A DNA stretch of 60,000 bases from Hydractinia symbiolongicarpus (Eukaryota; Cnidaria; Hydrozoa; Anthoathecata; Hydractiniidae), in NCBI RefSeq assembly GCF_029227915.1, contig NC_079883.1:6326001-6386000 (forward strand). Direction: 5' to 3'. How positions within the stretch are numbered: position 1 is the stretch's first letter; the number at the start of each line of letters is the position of its first letter. The translations under genes and the position numbers were made by a program. Under the pieces are notes generated by a model. It made no database searches and was not told the DNA's origin. It saw only the letters and a program-made list of their open reading frames with translations. Shown in pieces: positions 22,446 through 33,466 of this stretch.

Positions 22446-23302
22446 TGTTCCAAGATGGCGTCTGATATCGCTCGCTGAAAAGTAAACTTCTCATCAGCGA
22501 GAAACTGAGGTGTTGGTTCAACCTTCCCTGTTGTTCCCTTGCGTTTTGCCTAATTAATTTTTGTCAATATATTTCTCGCCCATCCATCCGTTAAATTTAA
22601 AGAACTTTTTAAAGAATTTTTTTTTTGGAGGTGACGAAAATTTTAGTAACCTGTGCCCCAATCTATAATATTTTTGTTCAGGTCAATATGACTCCCAATC
22701 GCAACGCCCTGATACTAGCAGTAAATTTATTAATTGACATTCGACAATCTACAGCTAAAAAGATTATTACCAAGAAGTAAGACACAAAATACCTTATCCA
22801 ATGTGAATGTTAAGGAAATTAGGAAAGCACATATTACCTGAAGCTATAAGAAAATAGTTGGGTGTAAAGAAGCGCTAGGAAAACGTGATGTTGGAAATGC
22901 AACATTTTAAAAGTCATCTTTGGCTAAGTGACAAACAATCCACAAAGTGAAGGTTAATTACCTGTATGGAGCAGAGAGGTATTGACTAAATTCATTACTC
23001 TTGACCAAGAGAAAAAAGAGTAATAATGAGGAACTTGAACGTTCATCAGAGACTATGGGGGAAGGCTAGTGTGATTTAATGTGTTTTAACTACACCAAAC
23101 AACGAATTGGAGTGAGAAAGCAAATATATTTACTATTGATGGAATATTTAGATGAAGTCTTCAATGTTTTTACAAATAATAATGTTACAATAAGAAATGT
23201 TGAAAAACACTAAAATAGAATCAGATGTATGAAAATCTACATTTCATTCATAAGCTTTTATAAAATAAAAAATGCTCCTTCTTCTTTTTGCACGTTGTTA
23301 GC
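22446..23302. other. Intergenic, no gene recognised
   Basis: About 850 bp between the transposase relic and the next peptide gene. No feature recognised. Confidence 0.4.
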
Positions 23303-23554
23303 TTAGCTTTTGCAAACAAGTTTCACTTTATCATCACACACATCCCAACAAAAGATTCCACTGTCATCACAAAACTCTTTGCATTCTTCCACAACTTTAC
23401 CTTTACAATTAGCACCAAAGTTTCCTCTGCTTGTCGTTTCTTTATTACCTCCCTTCTTCAGTATTTTTTTGAATAAATCTTTATTGAAATTAATAGGGGT
23501 AGTTTCTACCAACACCAACAGTAGCAATGCAACGTATATTATTTGCAAGTTCAT
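23303..23554 (-). CDS. Secreted six-cysteine peptide, DDSG type
   Basis: The chosen start is the second ATG (MNLQIIYVALLLLVLVET), which gives a normal signal peptide and an 83-residue product. After a lysine-rich propeptide-like stretch it has C-x7-C-x3-C-x6-C-x3-C-x7-C, including ECKEFCDDSGIFCWDVCDDK. A possible acceptor, TTTTATAAG, lies about ten bases before this ATG on the minus strand. Very close paralogues lie at 24.2 and 51.1 kb. The central loop is six residues instead of four. Function is unknown. The long plus-strand frame over the same bases is a shadow. Confidence 0.83.
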   Translation of the reverse strand: MNLQIIYVALLLLVLVETTPINFNKDLFKKILKKGGNKETTSRGNFGANCKGKVVEECKEFCDDSGIFCWDVCDDKVKLVCKS

Positions 23555-24162
23555 GTTTTTTTCTCTTATAAAATAAAACACAAGATCAAAAACATTTGAA
23601 CTTAAATTTGAAACTTCATAAACAATTTATTTTTTATTTTTTGTTTTATTTATGTAGAAGTAAATACAGACAGATAAATTAATTAATCTTATCACGCGAC
23701 CAAGTTTCTTAATATCCATATCAATATTGCAGGGACATAAGTTAAACATTCAATTGGTTCTCCCTGAAAATAAAATTTTAAATCAATACTCTATCGAATG
23801 ATTGGTAGCATTCTTTGCAAAACCCGACTCTTAAAACATAGTTAATTCATCGACTAACCAGGAATACCTATACATCACTCCTGGTAGGATATAATTTTTA
23901 TCCTTTTAGATCATACAAGGAAGGAGAACCCTGTAAATCAGTACATTGATTTAAGAAAGTGAGATTTAAGATTACGTTTTAATACAAATTAAAAGTATCA
24001 AGAAAACATTTTTATTGTCAAGAAAATCTATACACAGGTATACATTTGTGTGTAAGATAGAGAGGTTGAAAATTCGAAAACGTTTTGAAAATCCTAAACT
24101 TTTTGTAATCTTATTCCCAGATTATCAATATTGTTTGTTCGTACTATTTCCTTCTTTAATAT

Positions 24163-24390
24163 CTAACTGTTGCAAATACGTTTTTCTTTATCATCACATA
24201 CATCCCAACAAAAAATTCCACTGTCATCACAAAACTCTTCACATTCTTCTACAATTATTTTTTTACATTTTACACCAAAATTTGCTCTTACACTCTTGTC
24301 TATTTTCCCTGGTAATTTCTTCCAGTTGATAGGAACAGTTTCGACCAGTACTACAAGTAAAAATGCAATAGATACCAATTGTAATTTCAT
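24163..24390 (-). CDS. Secreted six-cysteine peptide, DDSG type
   Basis: The 75-residue product begins MKLQLVSIAFLLVVLVET, a signal peptide nearly like that of its neighbour 0.6 kb away. The mature part has C-x7-C-x3-C-x6-C-x3-C-x7-C with ECEEFCDDSGIFCWDVCDDK and ends CNS. The minus-strand sequence TTTATATTTAG lies four bases before the ATG, so the upstream part of the open frame is probably not translated. The gene is a tandem duplicate of the 23.3-kb gene. No named family is recognised. Confidence 0.83.
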   Translation of the reverse strand: MKLQLVSIAFLLVVLVETVPINWKKLPGKIDKSVRANFGVKCKKIIVEECEEFCDDSGIFCWDVCDDKEKRICNS

Positions 24391-25604
24391 TTTGCTAAAT
24401 ATAAAAACTATATTAATATTCCAATTAAGTAGAAGTGAGAACAAATATTATAATACTTTTAGGATTTATTAATAGCTAGAGTTGGAGAAGGAAGGGTTTT
24501 TGGAGGAAAAAAAACTATAACTGAAGTATAAACTATAATTTAAATATCAAGAAGTACATTCAAGAACATTTAACATCATTTCTTTTTTCTATTATTCAGC
24601 GTTATAAGGAGACCACGCATCATTCTGGTATAGAAATATTTGCTGTCAATATTTCTTCTTATTTAAAAAGGCATCAACCTTAGAATCAAGTCCTTAGAAA
24701 ACTGGCATCTTTTCTAGGGCAAAATTATGAAATATTGACATTAGAGATATAGTATAGAAAATAATATAATATAGACAGATATAAATGATTCACATCAATC
24801 CTATATCGCATTTGAGTTCATCTGCTGATACAATTTTTTTTCCTAGTCTTGTACTTGCACATATATTTTTTTATACACAAGACAAAAATATGTTTTAGTA
24901 TTGCATTGTATTACTAGCTGTGATTTACACAAATCCTTCCAAATAAATCATAAACCACAAAAATTGCCTTAGTAAATTGCCACGTTCCTTTAACAAAGTT
25001 GAAAATGCGTACTTAACCAACATGTATATCTTCTTAACAAAGAGATAATTTTGTCAAGTTTTTTTAACAAGTTATGAAATATATCACCACACAACAGCTA
25101 AGCTCGTTTACAATATGTTAGTTGCAAAAACAAATATTTACATTCTTAAAACCTAACCATGAATGATAATTTACATAATTGTCAACCATTTAATGTTGTT
25201 TTTGTCAGCTTGTAAACGTGCGTATTGTGTAGTCTACATAACACAAACAGCTTGCACAAAAAATTCAATGCTAAACTAAGAAGCCCTAAGGGGGAAAATA
25301 AAGCAACAATATTATTTATATAAATTATTTTGAATTAATATGTTGAATCCAAATTAAGTATAAAGTTTAATACTGACAAATTACAAAATAACAAAGCATA
25401 TTAAAAGTGGAAAGGACGCGTTTTCTTTAAATAATTCCAACATGTGCCATTAACGTATTAACAAGAAAAAAAAGTTGCACACAAACTACCTGTCGATTTA
25501 CGGTTTACCAAATCTTAATTTCCGGTATATAAAATCTCCAGAATGTTCACTACTAGAAAAAAAATCATTAATGGTTCTTGACCAGTCTTGGTATTTTGTT
25601 GAAG
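24391..25604. other. Intergenic spacer, no gene recognised
   Basis: AT-rich sequence. A motif at about 25280 (AGAAGCCCTAAGGGGG) weakly resembles the left end of the DINE-like family but nothing more of the element is visible. Confidence 0.35.
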
Positions 25605-25814
25605 CTAAGAAGTACATTTCTTCTTCTTTGCAGGATAGCAGTAGTCATTGCAGTCGCCACCATTACAAAATTCTTCACAAACCTCTCCCATATAATATGA
25701 GCATTTAACTCTCCTTGTGTCTCTCACAATGCGCATTCTTGTTCTCCATCCATAAGATTGATCAGCACATATGAGCAGTAATAATATACGCAACAGCACA
25801 CAAACAGTCTTCAT
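25605..25814 (-). CDS. Secreted six-cysteine basic peptide
   Basis: The 69-residue product starts with signal peptide MKTVCVLLRILLLLICADQ. An arginine-rich segment follows, then C-x7-C-x3-C-x4-C-x3-C-x7-C with YYMGEVCEEFCNGGDCNDYC and a KKKKC end. The minus strand shows TTAACAG then GATAG about 30 bases before the ATG, the same junction as in the paralogues at 18.0 and 53.3 kb. Its closest relative here is the 53.3-kb gene. Function is unknown; basic charge would suit membrane or anion binding, which is inference only. Confidence 0.84.
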   Translation of the reverse strand: MKTVCVLLRILLLLICADQSYGWRTRMRIVRDTRRVKCSYYMGEVCEEFCNGGDCNDYCYPAKKKKCTS

Positions 25815-26941
25815 GGTGAGTCGTTCTTTCTTATACTATCCTGTTAATAAACTACGTATATAAATAAAAGACCAAGTTATAAATTATTCCCTAACTAGAA
25901 AATGGTTTAAAAGGCTTAGAATAATAACAAAACTAACCATATCAGTTGTTTGTCCGTGTTCATATTATAGGAACCACGGTGGATTCCTAACACAAAATAT
26001 CGATTCGGATATTATTTTGAGCAAAATACAGGCATTGTTATAGAAACTAGTACTTAGCCAGGAGTCATGATGTTTTACGTTCTCAGTCGATCTATCAAAA
26101 TGGTTAATATTGACATTATCTTCTTTGAAAAAAAATTCTTATCAGTGCAATATAACACGTTTCTTATTAAATGATATCCTTGCTTTAAAAAAATGACATC
26201 AAGTTTGATTACCACCTTAATCCACAAAATAAACACATTGTCGGTTTTTACACTGAAATGAAATGTGTGTACAAATTTGCAAATGCTAACTACGGCAAAC
26301 ACATTATTCCAGAATGTAAATCTAGTCATTCACCAAGCCTTCTTGAAACACATCTGAAGCATCCAATATTTTCATACAACGGAACACTTTTTTATTCCAT
26401 TATAAAATGTTAATTTATAAATTAACCAACATTGTTATTTCAAATCATTTCAATTACAGAGTTTTTTTTTTCAGAGACATGGAAGCTTTTTATACACGAA
26501 TTCAACCAATCACAATCTAGATATATTTTCGCCTTCGCATGCATGTTTTTGTTTCTGTTATTTGGAAGCTAATCTTGTAGTATTGTTTCTATGCAATTTA
26601 AAAAAAAATCGGTTTTTAATGCTCAGTGCGAATTAAATACAATACGTAATGGTTCTTTTTAATAATTACGTCACATGTCTAAGTACTTTACAAATTTCAC
26701 CAATATAGCGTCGGGGAAGTTTTTAAAACACAAATAAAAATTCCCTTAAAATCTATATTGTTGACATAATATCATCTGTAATAACATACTTTATATTATT
26801 GAGGAAAATAAATTCAGTAGAAAGAAGTCGCCAGAAAAAAAACAACATGAATTTTCACTCTTATTTTCTCTTCAAGACTGGTTGTACATCACTTGGCTGT
26901 CTAAGCGCAACAACAAAAAGGACGCGTTATTAGCTAAATAT
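25815..26941. other. Intergenic, no gene recognised
   Basis: About 1.1 kb, AT-rich. A minus-strand open frame at 26075-26329 has no recognised features. Confidence 0.35.
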
Positions 26942-27043
26942 TTATTGATCACAATCATATTTGTCAATTTCTTTAAACTCCATTGACTTACCACAATTTC
27001 TTTTTTCGTCACTACACAGTGATGCAATTATTAACTCTTGTTG
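26942..27043 (-). CDS. Possible terminal exon of an unidentified cysteine-containing protein
   Basis: On the minus strand a good acceptor (TGTGTTATTTGCAG) is followed by 33 codons and a TAA that overlaps an AATAAA-like signal (CAATAAATA). The peptide contains three cysteines (LCSDEKRNCG and YDCDQ at the end). An adjacent upstream open stretch near 27090-27170 encodes KSEFLDECHEIRFL but I could not link it with matching phase. It may be the end of a secreted-peptide gene or a chance exon. Confidence 0.28.
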   Translation of the reverse strand, partial: QQELIIASLCSDEKRNCGKSMEFKEIDKYDCDQ

Positions 27044-28784
27044 CTGCAAATAACACAAAACCTTGCTTTAGTTACTTACAAATAAAGAGTTTCATCTTTC
27101 ACTTAACTTAGATTTTGACACAAGAAAACGGATTTCATGGCATTCATCTAAAAATTCACTTTTTGTCTCTTTATAGATTTTGCTTATATTTTTATTAGTT
27201 TGTTGCTTCGATGTTTATGCAAACAATGTGAAACATGAAACAGGTTATGTTAACAGAATATTCGATGTCAAAACAAGTTTATAATTGTGAATATCCACAA
27301 ATAAACAAAAGTTCTGAAAACAAAAACTATAGTCTAGTTTTGGTGTCTTTTCACTTAAATCTGTTTAACAAAATAAAGAGTTTACTAATGTTGCGAAAGT
27401 CTTTTCAGTCTTAATATTTTTTTTTCTGGCCCTTTGTTATTAACCTTTATCTCCCCCTTTCCCTCCTCCTCGTATTAACAATAAATAAACAACATTAAAA
27501 AAAGATTACACACAGCCTCGATTTTTTTTATTAATTCTTCTTTGAACGTCGCATTTAACATTATCCATATGTTAGAGAAACGCGATACTCCCTTAAGTTT
27601 TTGTCTCGACAATGTTAAAAACAATCGAAATGCATGGAGAATATTGCATTAAAGACATTAAAATGCCACTTGTCTTTGGAGATTCAAGTTTATTGGATCA
27701 TGTTAAATCATCAGTCTTCGTTTCCAATGTAAAAACCCAAAAGCCTTCGAACTACTGGTTAAACTACCAATCTGGCATAAAGATATAAAATGTTGGAGTA
27801 GATGTCGTGCAATATATTATAAAAAATGAATATTGTCATCAAAATTCAAAATTAGTGGGAGACATTTGAAGATTGTCAGAAAGCTATTCCTAATTGATCA
27901 TAATGTCACAAAACTCAATTTTAAATGCATATAATTTGTAACAGCTTTGATGAGTTTCCTCAAAATCGGCTGGGTTCTCTTGTAGCATCCTGGCAAATCA
28001 ACTTATTCTAAACAAGTTCAAGCTAGTTGAGATTTTGTTGTCACTTTCCTCAAGATATCGTCACTTAGGCTTGACTAAAGTTTAAATTTTAATGCAATCA
28101 CGTGCTACTTGTAGGTTTTGTTTTGAAACTTGTAAAAATTAGTTAATGGTAGAAACTATTACATTTTTTTACGTTAGCCGCTTTAACTAATACTAGCAAA
28201 ATTTTAAATTTTTCTGCACGCAAAATTAAGAACCCGCGAAAAGTAGCAGCTACATTTATGGTAGGTCAGACTTCCACATCTTCGCAATTTGAACTTTGGC
28301 TATGCCATTATATCTTCTAATTCATTGTGACGCTGGAATACATGCTTAAAGGGATTATAAAACGAGCTGTTGATTGACTTTAGTGACTTACACGAAAGTC
28401 CAGCTCAAGACAGGGAAACATTTTTGTGAGCAAGGAGGACAAAAAATATCTTAAATCATCTTAAATATCATTTTGGACGCCCAAATATAACTGAAAACGA
28501 CAGAAAAATGCCTTACAAATATTCGATCTCCATAATTTTTTTTATATAAACTTATCTTGCTTTTCAATCAAGTCTCCTCGTAACAAAAGCTTTAAAACTT
28601 TTTGGCCTATCTAGCCAGCTATTTTCTTCTAAATTCTGCACAGAAACATACTAAGTTATTGCACATAAAGCCAGTTGTTTGAACAACAATGGCCTTATAA
28701 TGTTCTTAAAGGCATTAATTACCTTTTTAGTGCTATTCAGTATACCGTTTTTAACAAATGAATTTTTGAGATGTACAGGGTAAT
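27044..28784. other. Intergenic, no gene recognised
   Basis: AT-rich sequence leading into the Helitron-rich segment. No supported feature. Confidence 0.35.
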
Positions 28785-29424
28785 GATGGACTGTTTGCTG
28801 TGTTCTTATTTAAACAATTGTTATAAAGTTTTTTTGAAAAATGGTATTACGCCTATTCCTCATGTGTGACACGGTTTACATGTAATAAACGTTCAGCCTG
28901 GTATTAACAACGGGCTTTTTATTAATAAGTGTTTTTGGGCAAAGGCTATTACGCCTATAACGCATGTGTGACACCATTTACCTCCAAGTGCTCAGTCCGT
29001 TGTCATGATTATTTTGTTGAGGTTTACTGAATCTTATTCCGCAAAATTAAATAATACTGACTAATTGTTTTTGCTATGGCGGAGTAACAACAGGTTGTAA
29101 ATTGTGTTTTTTTTATTTCCGCTAAAGTTGCAGTAAAGTTTTTTATAAATTAAAAAATACATTACAACTGAAACTCTTTGATTTTGTGTGAGCTTTCTTC
29201 TATTCAATATTATTATTGACTATTATTATAATATATTGACTAATATTATTGACTGATTGTTTTGCTATGGTGTATACGCTTCACTTAATTTACGACATAC
29301 TGCATACTTGTACTCAATCTGACCGTGTGGCACAGTTTGCGGTTCTTATTGAGCGCTCCTCAGGGCGTTCACAACAGTTACTTGTGGCTTAACCCGGCGT
29401 TTCGACGCATGGTCTTCCGGCTAG
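28785..29424 (+). mobile_element. Helitron-like element, 5'-truncated, ending in CTAG
   Basis: This segment shares blocks with the two longer elements at 30.3-33.1 kb, for example the ATTACGCCTATTCCTCATGT-type motif, the TTCCGCAAAATTAAATAATA block, and the end GGCTTAACCCGGCGTTTCGA. It finishes with a weakened GC-rich hairpin and CTAG (29421-29424), the canonical Helitron 3' terminus. Its own 5' TC end was not found; the left border is approximate. Confidence 0.65.
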
Positions 29425-29557
29425 TCTCTTTAATAATAGCCGTAATCCGTCTGTCTATTCTGTTTGTGCGCGAGAAAAACGTCGTGTTACGAAAACAAGA
29501 AATGCGATAAATAAAGAACGGGCGACCCCGTGGATTTATCCACGGGTGACCGACTAG
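29425..29557 (+). mobile_element. Short non-autonomous Helitron of about 133 bp
   Basis: It starts TCTCTTTAATAATAGCC immediately after the CTAG of the preceding element. It ends with hairpin CCCGTGGATTTATCCACGGG (29527-29546), TGACCGA and CTAG (29554-29557). These are the expected Helitron marks: 5' TC, 3' stem-loop, CTRR. A homologous copy lies on the minus strand at 56802-56928. Confidence 0.72.
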
Positions 29558-29684
29558 CCTATTTTATAATACCCGTGTACGTGTGTCTGTCACGCAAAAT
29601 GGTACCACAAGTAGCGAGTCACACCCAATGTGGTATAAAAAGGAGGGGCAAAACCGTGGATTTTGCCAACGGGTCACCGACTAC
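29558..29684 (+). mobile_element. Second short Helitron-like unit abutting the first
   Basis: It begins near CTATTTTATAATACCCGTGT and ends with a decayed hairpin (CCGTGG ... CCAACGG), then GTCACCGACTAC. Its 5' block, including ACGCAAAATGGTA, recurs on the minus strand next to the homologous short Helitron near 56.8 kb. The CTAC end is one base off CTRR. Confidence 0.55.
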
Positions 29685-29734
29685 TATTTATCTACTAGAC
29701 ACCTGCATGTCTATCTGTTACGTTCAAAGTAACA

Positions 29735-29860
29735 CTTAATTCATCTCTTCTCTTTATAGCAGCTGTTCCTGGATGCTGCAGATAAAACATAAAAGTTTTC
29801 ACGATTTTTTTCAGATGTTATGGTGAGCATAAGTAAACTTGCACGTTGGCTCAACTGTTC
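29735..29860 (+). repeat. Dispersed repeat block, part of a SINE-like element
   Basis: This block resembles 37585-37710 (CTTTATAGCAGCTG versus CTTTATCGCAGCTG, followed by GGATGCTGCAGATAAA versus GGAGGCTGTAGATAAA). At 37.6 kb the block runs almost directly into a tRNA-like sequence, whereas here that tRNA-like part lies beyond 33400, after inserted elements. Confidence 0.5.
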
Positions 29861-30346
29861 AAAAGATCATGGAGGTACGGTGGCCCACATCTGCCACTAT
29901 TGTCGAGCAGCAGAAATGGATCATCACTGCGCAGTAAAAACAATTCTACTGCGCAGTAGTCATAGTTCTGCTGCCCAGTAGTCACAGATCTACTGCGCAG
30001 TAGAACTTCAACTATAGCGCAGCATAATATGGGGCTTTGACTTAAGTTTTTAGACAATTTTTCCGGTATTCCATAATGGTTGTCAAGAATTTTGAAACAC
30101 GAGTGTGCATCAAGAAGAATATAAGAATATTTGAAATCGAAAATTTGAAATCCGATATAGCGTTCTCATGCTTAATTCCTTTAGATATCGTCTAGATATC
30201 TTTTAAGATATCGTCATTGGGCAATGTCTCTTTTAATATGAAAGAACACGGCGAAAGTCAAACTAAAAGTAACAAAGAAACAATCAAATTTAAATATGAT
30301 ATATTATAAACGGAAGCACATGCCAAACTTTCAATTCCAAATCAAA
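29861..30346. mobile_element. Left arm of an inverted-repeat element with ACTGCGCAGT palindromes
   Basis: This arm and 33101-33382 are inverted repeats. The inner border ACACGAGTGTGCATCAAGAA matches the right arm in reverse, as does the outer border GTACGGTGGCCCACATCTGC. Several ACTGCGCAGT palindromes lie inside. Two Helitrons are inserted between the arms. Confidence 0.68.
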
Positions 30347-31779
30347 TCTCTTTAATAATAGCCGTCGTGTGTCTGTCTGTGTGTCTGCGAAAGCCGTGTC
30401 CCGTTACGGAAACACGGAATTTTGTAAATTACACACTGATACGAAATGCGATATATTTTTACCGACATTGTTTGGCCCGCTCGCACGTAGTATACTAATC
30501 ACGACGCATGATTCTTTAAAACATCAAAGATTTTCGCTGGACGCAGCTGGACGAAGGCTATTTTGATTTTAAAAGTGGTCATGTGTGATCAGGTTTGTAG
30601 GCTTTTTATCTGCTGAAAGACATATTTTTGTTTTAGTTGTTTTCTGATTGTTTTTAATGTTAAGATAAATATATTGTCACGTTTTTTAGCTACGTACAGA
30701 TCTTAAACGTACCAGTTTTAGAATTTTTGGCTAGGAATGAAGATTTTGCTAGCTAGCTAGCCATCAGAGACTTACTTATTACAATATTTATTTTCATGTT
30801 AAGGCTGTGGTTATTTAGCTAGCTCCATAGCTATATATCTTTGGCAAAAAAGTATAAAAATGCAGTTTAGCTACAACAACATTCTTAAGCAATAAAACGT
30901 ATGCTAAATGCAGTTAGCTAGGTAGGTACATTCTTTATTATTTTTATTTTTTGCTGCAAATAAAATGGCCGAGCGATTGTTTTAGCTGGTAACGACAGCT
31001 TACCCCTGTGTTTTTATTTAGACCAAAGTTGCAATGAAGTTTTTCTGGGAGAGGGTATTACGACTGTACGCATATACGCCTGTTCAGGTCTGTTTAACCG
31101 TAGAGATATAATAAAAGAAATATATATTATATCTCTTTGGTGTAACTGTACTAAGCGCTTTGCCTAGTTAACAACAGTCTGTTCTTGGAAAAGGCCGTTA
31201 TGCCTAGGCGGCTGCACTAAAGGGTCAGTCCACAGTGACAATTAATTTTTAAACTTTCTCGGTAATAACGGCTGTACGCATTTGCAACACCGTTTAACTG
31301 TACTTAGCGCTCAGCCCTCCGTTAGCAATGGACTGTTTCTTGTGTTTTAATTTAAACAGAGTTTGCGAGAGTTTTTTTCAAAAGGGTATTATCCCTGTAC
31401 GCCTGTACAACGCCTTTTAACTGCACTAGGCGCTAAGCCCGGTGTCACGATTAATTTTTCAACTTTCACAAAAACTTATTCCGCAAAATAGAATAATTTT
31501 GACCGATTGTTTTTGCTATGATAGGGTAACAACTGTTTGTAAATTCTATTTTTATTTTAGCTATCGTTGCGGGAAAGTTTTCTTTGGAAAAATATGTTAC
31601 AGTCGCAACACTGTAATGGTGTATGCGCTTCACTTCATTTACGACATCCTGTTTACCTGTACTAAAGCACTCCACCTGATTGTGTGACACAGTTTACGAC
31701 TCTTATTAAGCGCTCCACGCCGGTTCACACCTTGACTTGTGGCTTACCCCGGTATTTCGATACCAGGTTTTGCGGCTAG
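30347..31779 (+). mobile_element. Helitron, first of a tandem pair
   Basis: It starts after an A with TCTCTTTAATAATAGCCGTC and ends with stem-loop GGTATTTCGATACC, then TTTTGCGG-CTAG. No Rep/helicase coding frame is present, so it is non-autonomous. The CTAG is followed directly by the TC of the next copy, with no host base between. Internal blocks such as TTTTTTAGCTACGTACAGAT are shared with that copy. Confidence 0.78.
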
Positions 31780-33100
31780 TCTCTTTAATAATAGCCGTCG
31801 TCTTTCTGTCTGTGTGTCCGCGAAAGCCGCGTTCCGTGGCGGAAACACGAAATTTTTAAAATGCACACCAATATCAAATGCAATATAATTTTGCCGACTT
31901 TGTTTTCACGGCTCACGCGTTGTATACTAATCACGACGCCTGATTCTTTAAAAAAAAATCCACGATTTTTGCGACCAGAAAGAATCCAAGATTTTCGCTT
32001 AAAAAACAATTCAATATATATTTGCGGCTGAATGAACGAAAGCCACTTTTATTTTAAAAGTGGTGCAATGTGTGGTCAGTGTGTGTGAGGTTTGTCGGCC
32101 TGTTTGACTTTTTTATCTTCTGAAAGCTTTATATTGTTTTAATATTTGTTTTATTTTTATTTGCAATGTTAAGATAAATATATCGTCACGTTTTTTAGCT
32201 ACGTACAGATCTTAAACGCAGCAGTTTAAGGATTTTTGGCTAGGAACGAAGATTTTGAAGGCTAGCTAGATAGCTAGCTAGAACCTTACTTTTTACGATT
32301 CAGTGTGGTATAACAGCTATTTATCCAAGTCAATATTATTTATTTTTGTGTTGTGTCTAGCAAGCTCCTTAGCTACTTCTGGCTAAAAATCTTATGCTGC
32401 AAAATAAAATTTCTGAGTTTATATATTTTTTGTAACTGAATAGGATATCAAAAGGCTTTTTCCTGGACTTTTTTAGGTAACTGAAGTCGCGATGAAGTTT
32501 TTTAAAAACAGCGTCACGCCTTACTCATATGCGACACGGATTACCTGTACTAAGTGCTAAGTCCAGTGCACAGTTGACGGTTCTTGTTAATCACTCATCC
32601 GGGTGTCAACGTCGGGTAACACAGTTATTTGTGGCTTAACCTGGCATTTAAACTGAGTGTGTCTTGTGTTTTGTAAACCAAACCTGTGGTATATACAGTT
32701 TTTTTAAAAAGCATATTAAGCCTAAAAGCATGTGCGACGCACGGTTTACACGGTTTACCTGTAGTAAGAGTTCAGTCCAGTGTCACAGTTATTTTGTTAA
32801 AGTTTACTAAAACTTTTTCGCAAAATAAAATAATATTGGCGATTGTTTCTGCTATGACGGAGTGACAACGGTTTGTAAACTCTGTTTTTATTTTTTGAAA
32901 AAGATGTTGCAGTCGCAACACTACAATTGCATATGCCCTTCACTTGATTAACGACATAATGCATACATGTACTAAAGCGCTCCGTCTTACCGTGTCGCAC
33001 AGCTTGCAGTTCTTATTAAGCGCCCCAAGAGGGTTCAACGCCGGATCACACCTTTACTTGTGGCTTGCCCCGGCGTTTCGACGCCGGGTCTATCGGCTAG
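31780..33100 (+). mobile_element. Helitron, second of a tandem pair
   Basis: It starts TCTCTTTAATAATAGCCGTC and ends with the intact hairpin CCCGGCGTTTCGACGCCGGG (33069-33088), then TCTATCGG and CTAG (33097-33100), followed by T. With the A before the first copy, the pair as a whole occupies an A-T target as expected for Helitrons. It is about 110 bp shorter than the first copy and is non-coding. Confidence 0.8.
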
Positions 33101-33382
33101 TATTCTTATATTCTTCTTAATGTACACTCGTGTTTCAAAAATTTGTCTACATTTGTAGACATGTTTTACTGCGCAGTGTACTAAATATTTAATTGTTTCT
33201 TGATACTTACTGCGCAGTAAACAGTATTTTACTGCGCAGTAGAGCATTGACTACTGCGCAGTAAAAACTCGTCTACTGCGCAGTTGTCACAGCTGTACTG
33301 CGCAATAGAAATCTAATTCTACTGCTCATCTATTCTACTGACATTAAATAGCAGATATGGGCTTCCGTATAGAGGGATAAAT
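33101..33382. mobile_element. Right arm of the ACTGCGCAGT inverted-repeat element
   Basis: Inverted counterpart of the arm at 29861-30346. It carries six exact or near ACTGCGCAGT palindromes spaced at about 20-50 bp. Its outer border GCAGATATGGGCTTCCGTAT is the inverse of the outer border of the left arm. Confidence 0.68.
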
Positions 33383-33404
33383 GTTCTACCAAAATAGCAA
33401 CAAA

Positions 33405-33466
33405 TCGATCGTGTTGGTAAAGCAACACCCTGGCTTTAAGAGGGTCTTGGGTTTGAGTCCTATGCC
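33405..33466 (+). repeat. tRNA-derived SINE-like sequence
   Basis: GTTGGTAAAGCAACACCCTG resembles a tRNA A-box/D-arm and anticodon-arm start; GGGTTTGAGTCC resembles a B box. A similar block with a better B box lies at 37735-37798, and both are followed by TTCTTCT-type and ATTATTATT-rich sequence. It is not a functional tRNA because the acceptor stem does not pair. Confidence 0.5.

Noticed and set aside
23310-23576. Long plus-strand open frame over the 23.3-kb peptide gene (with similar ones at 24170-24472 and 51141-51437)
   Set aside because: They mirror conserved minus-strand genes. Similarity among them follows from the paralogy of the real genes, and they lack signal peptides.
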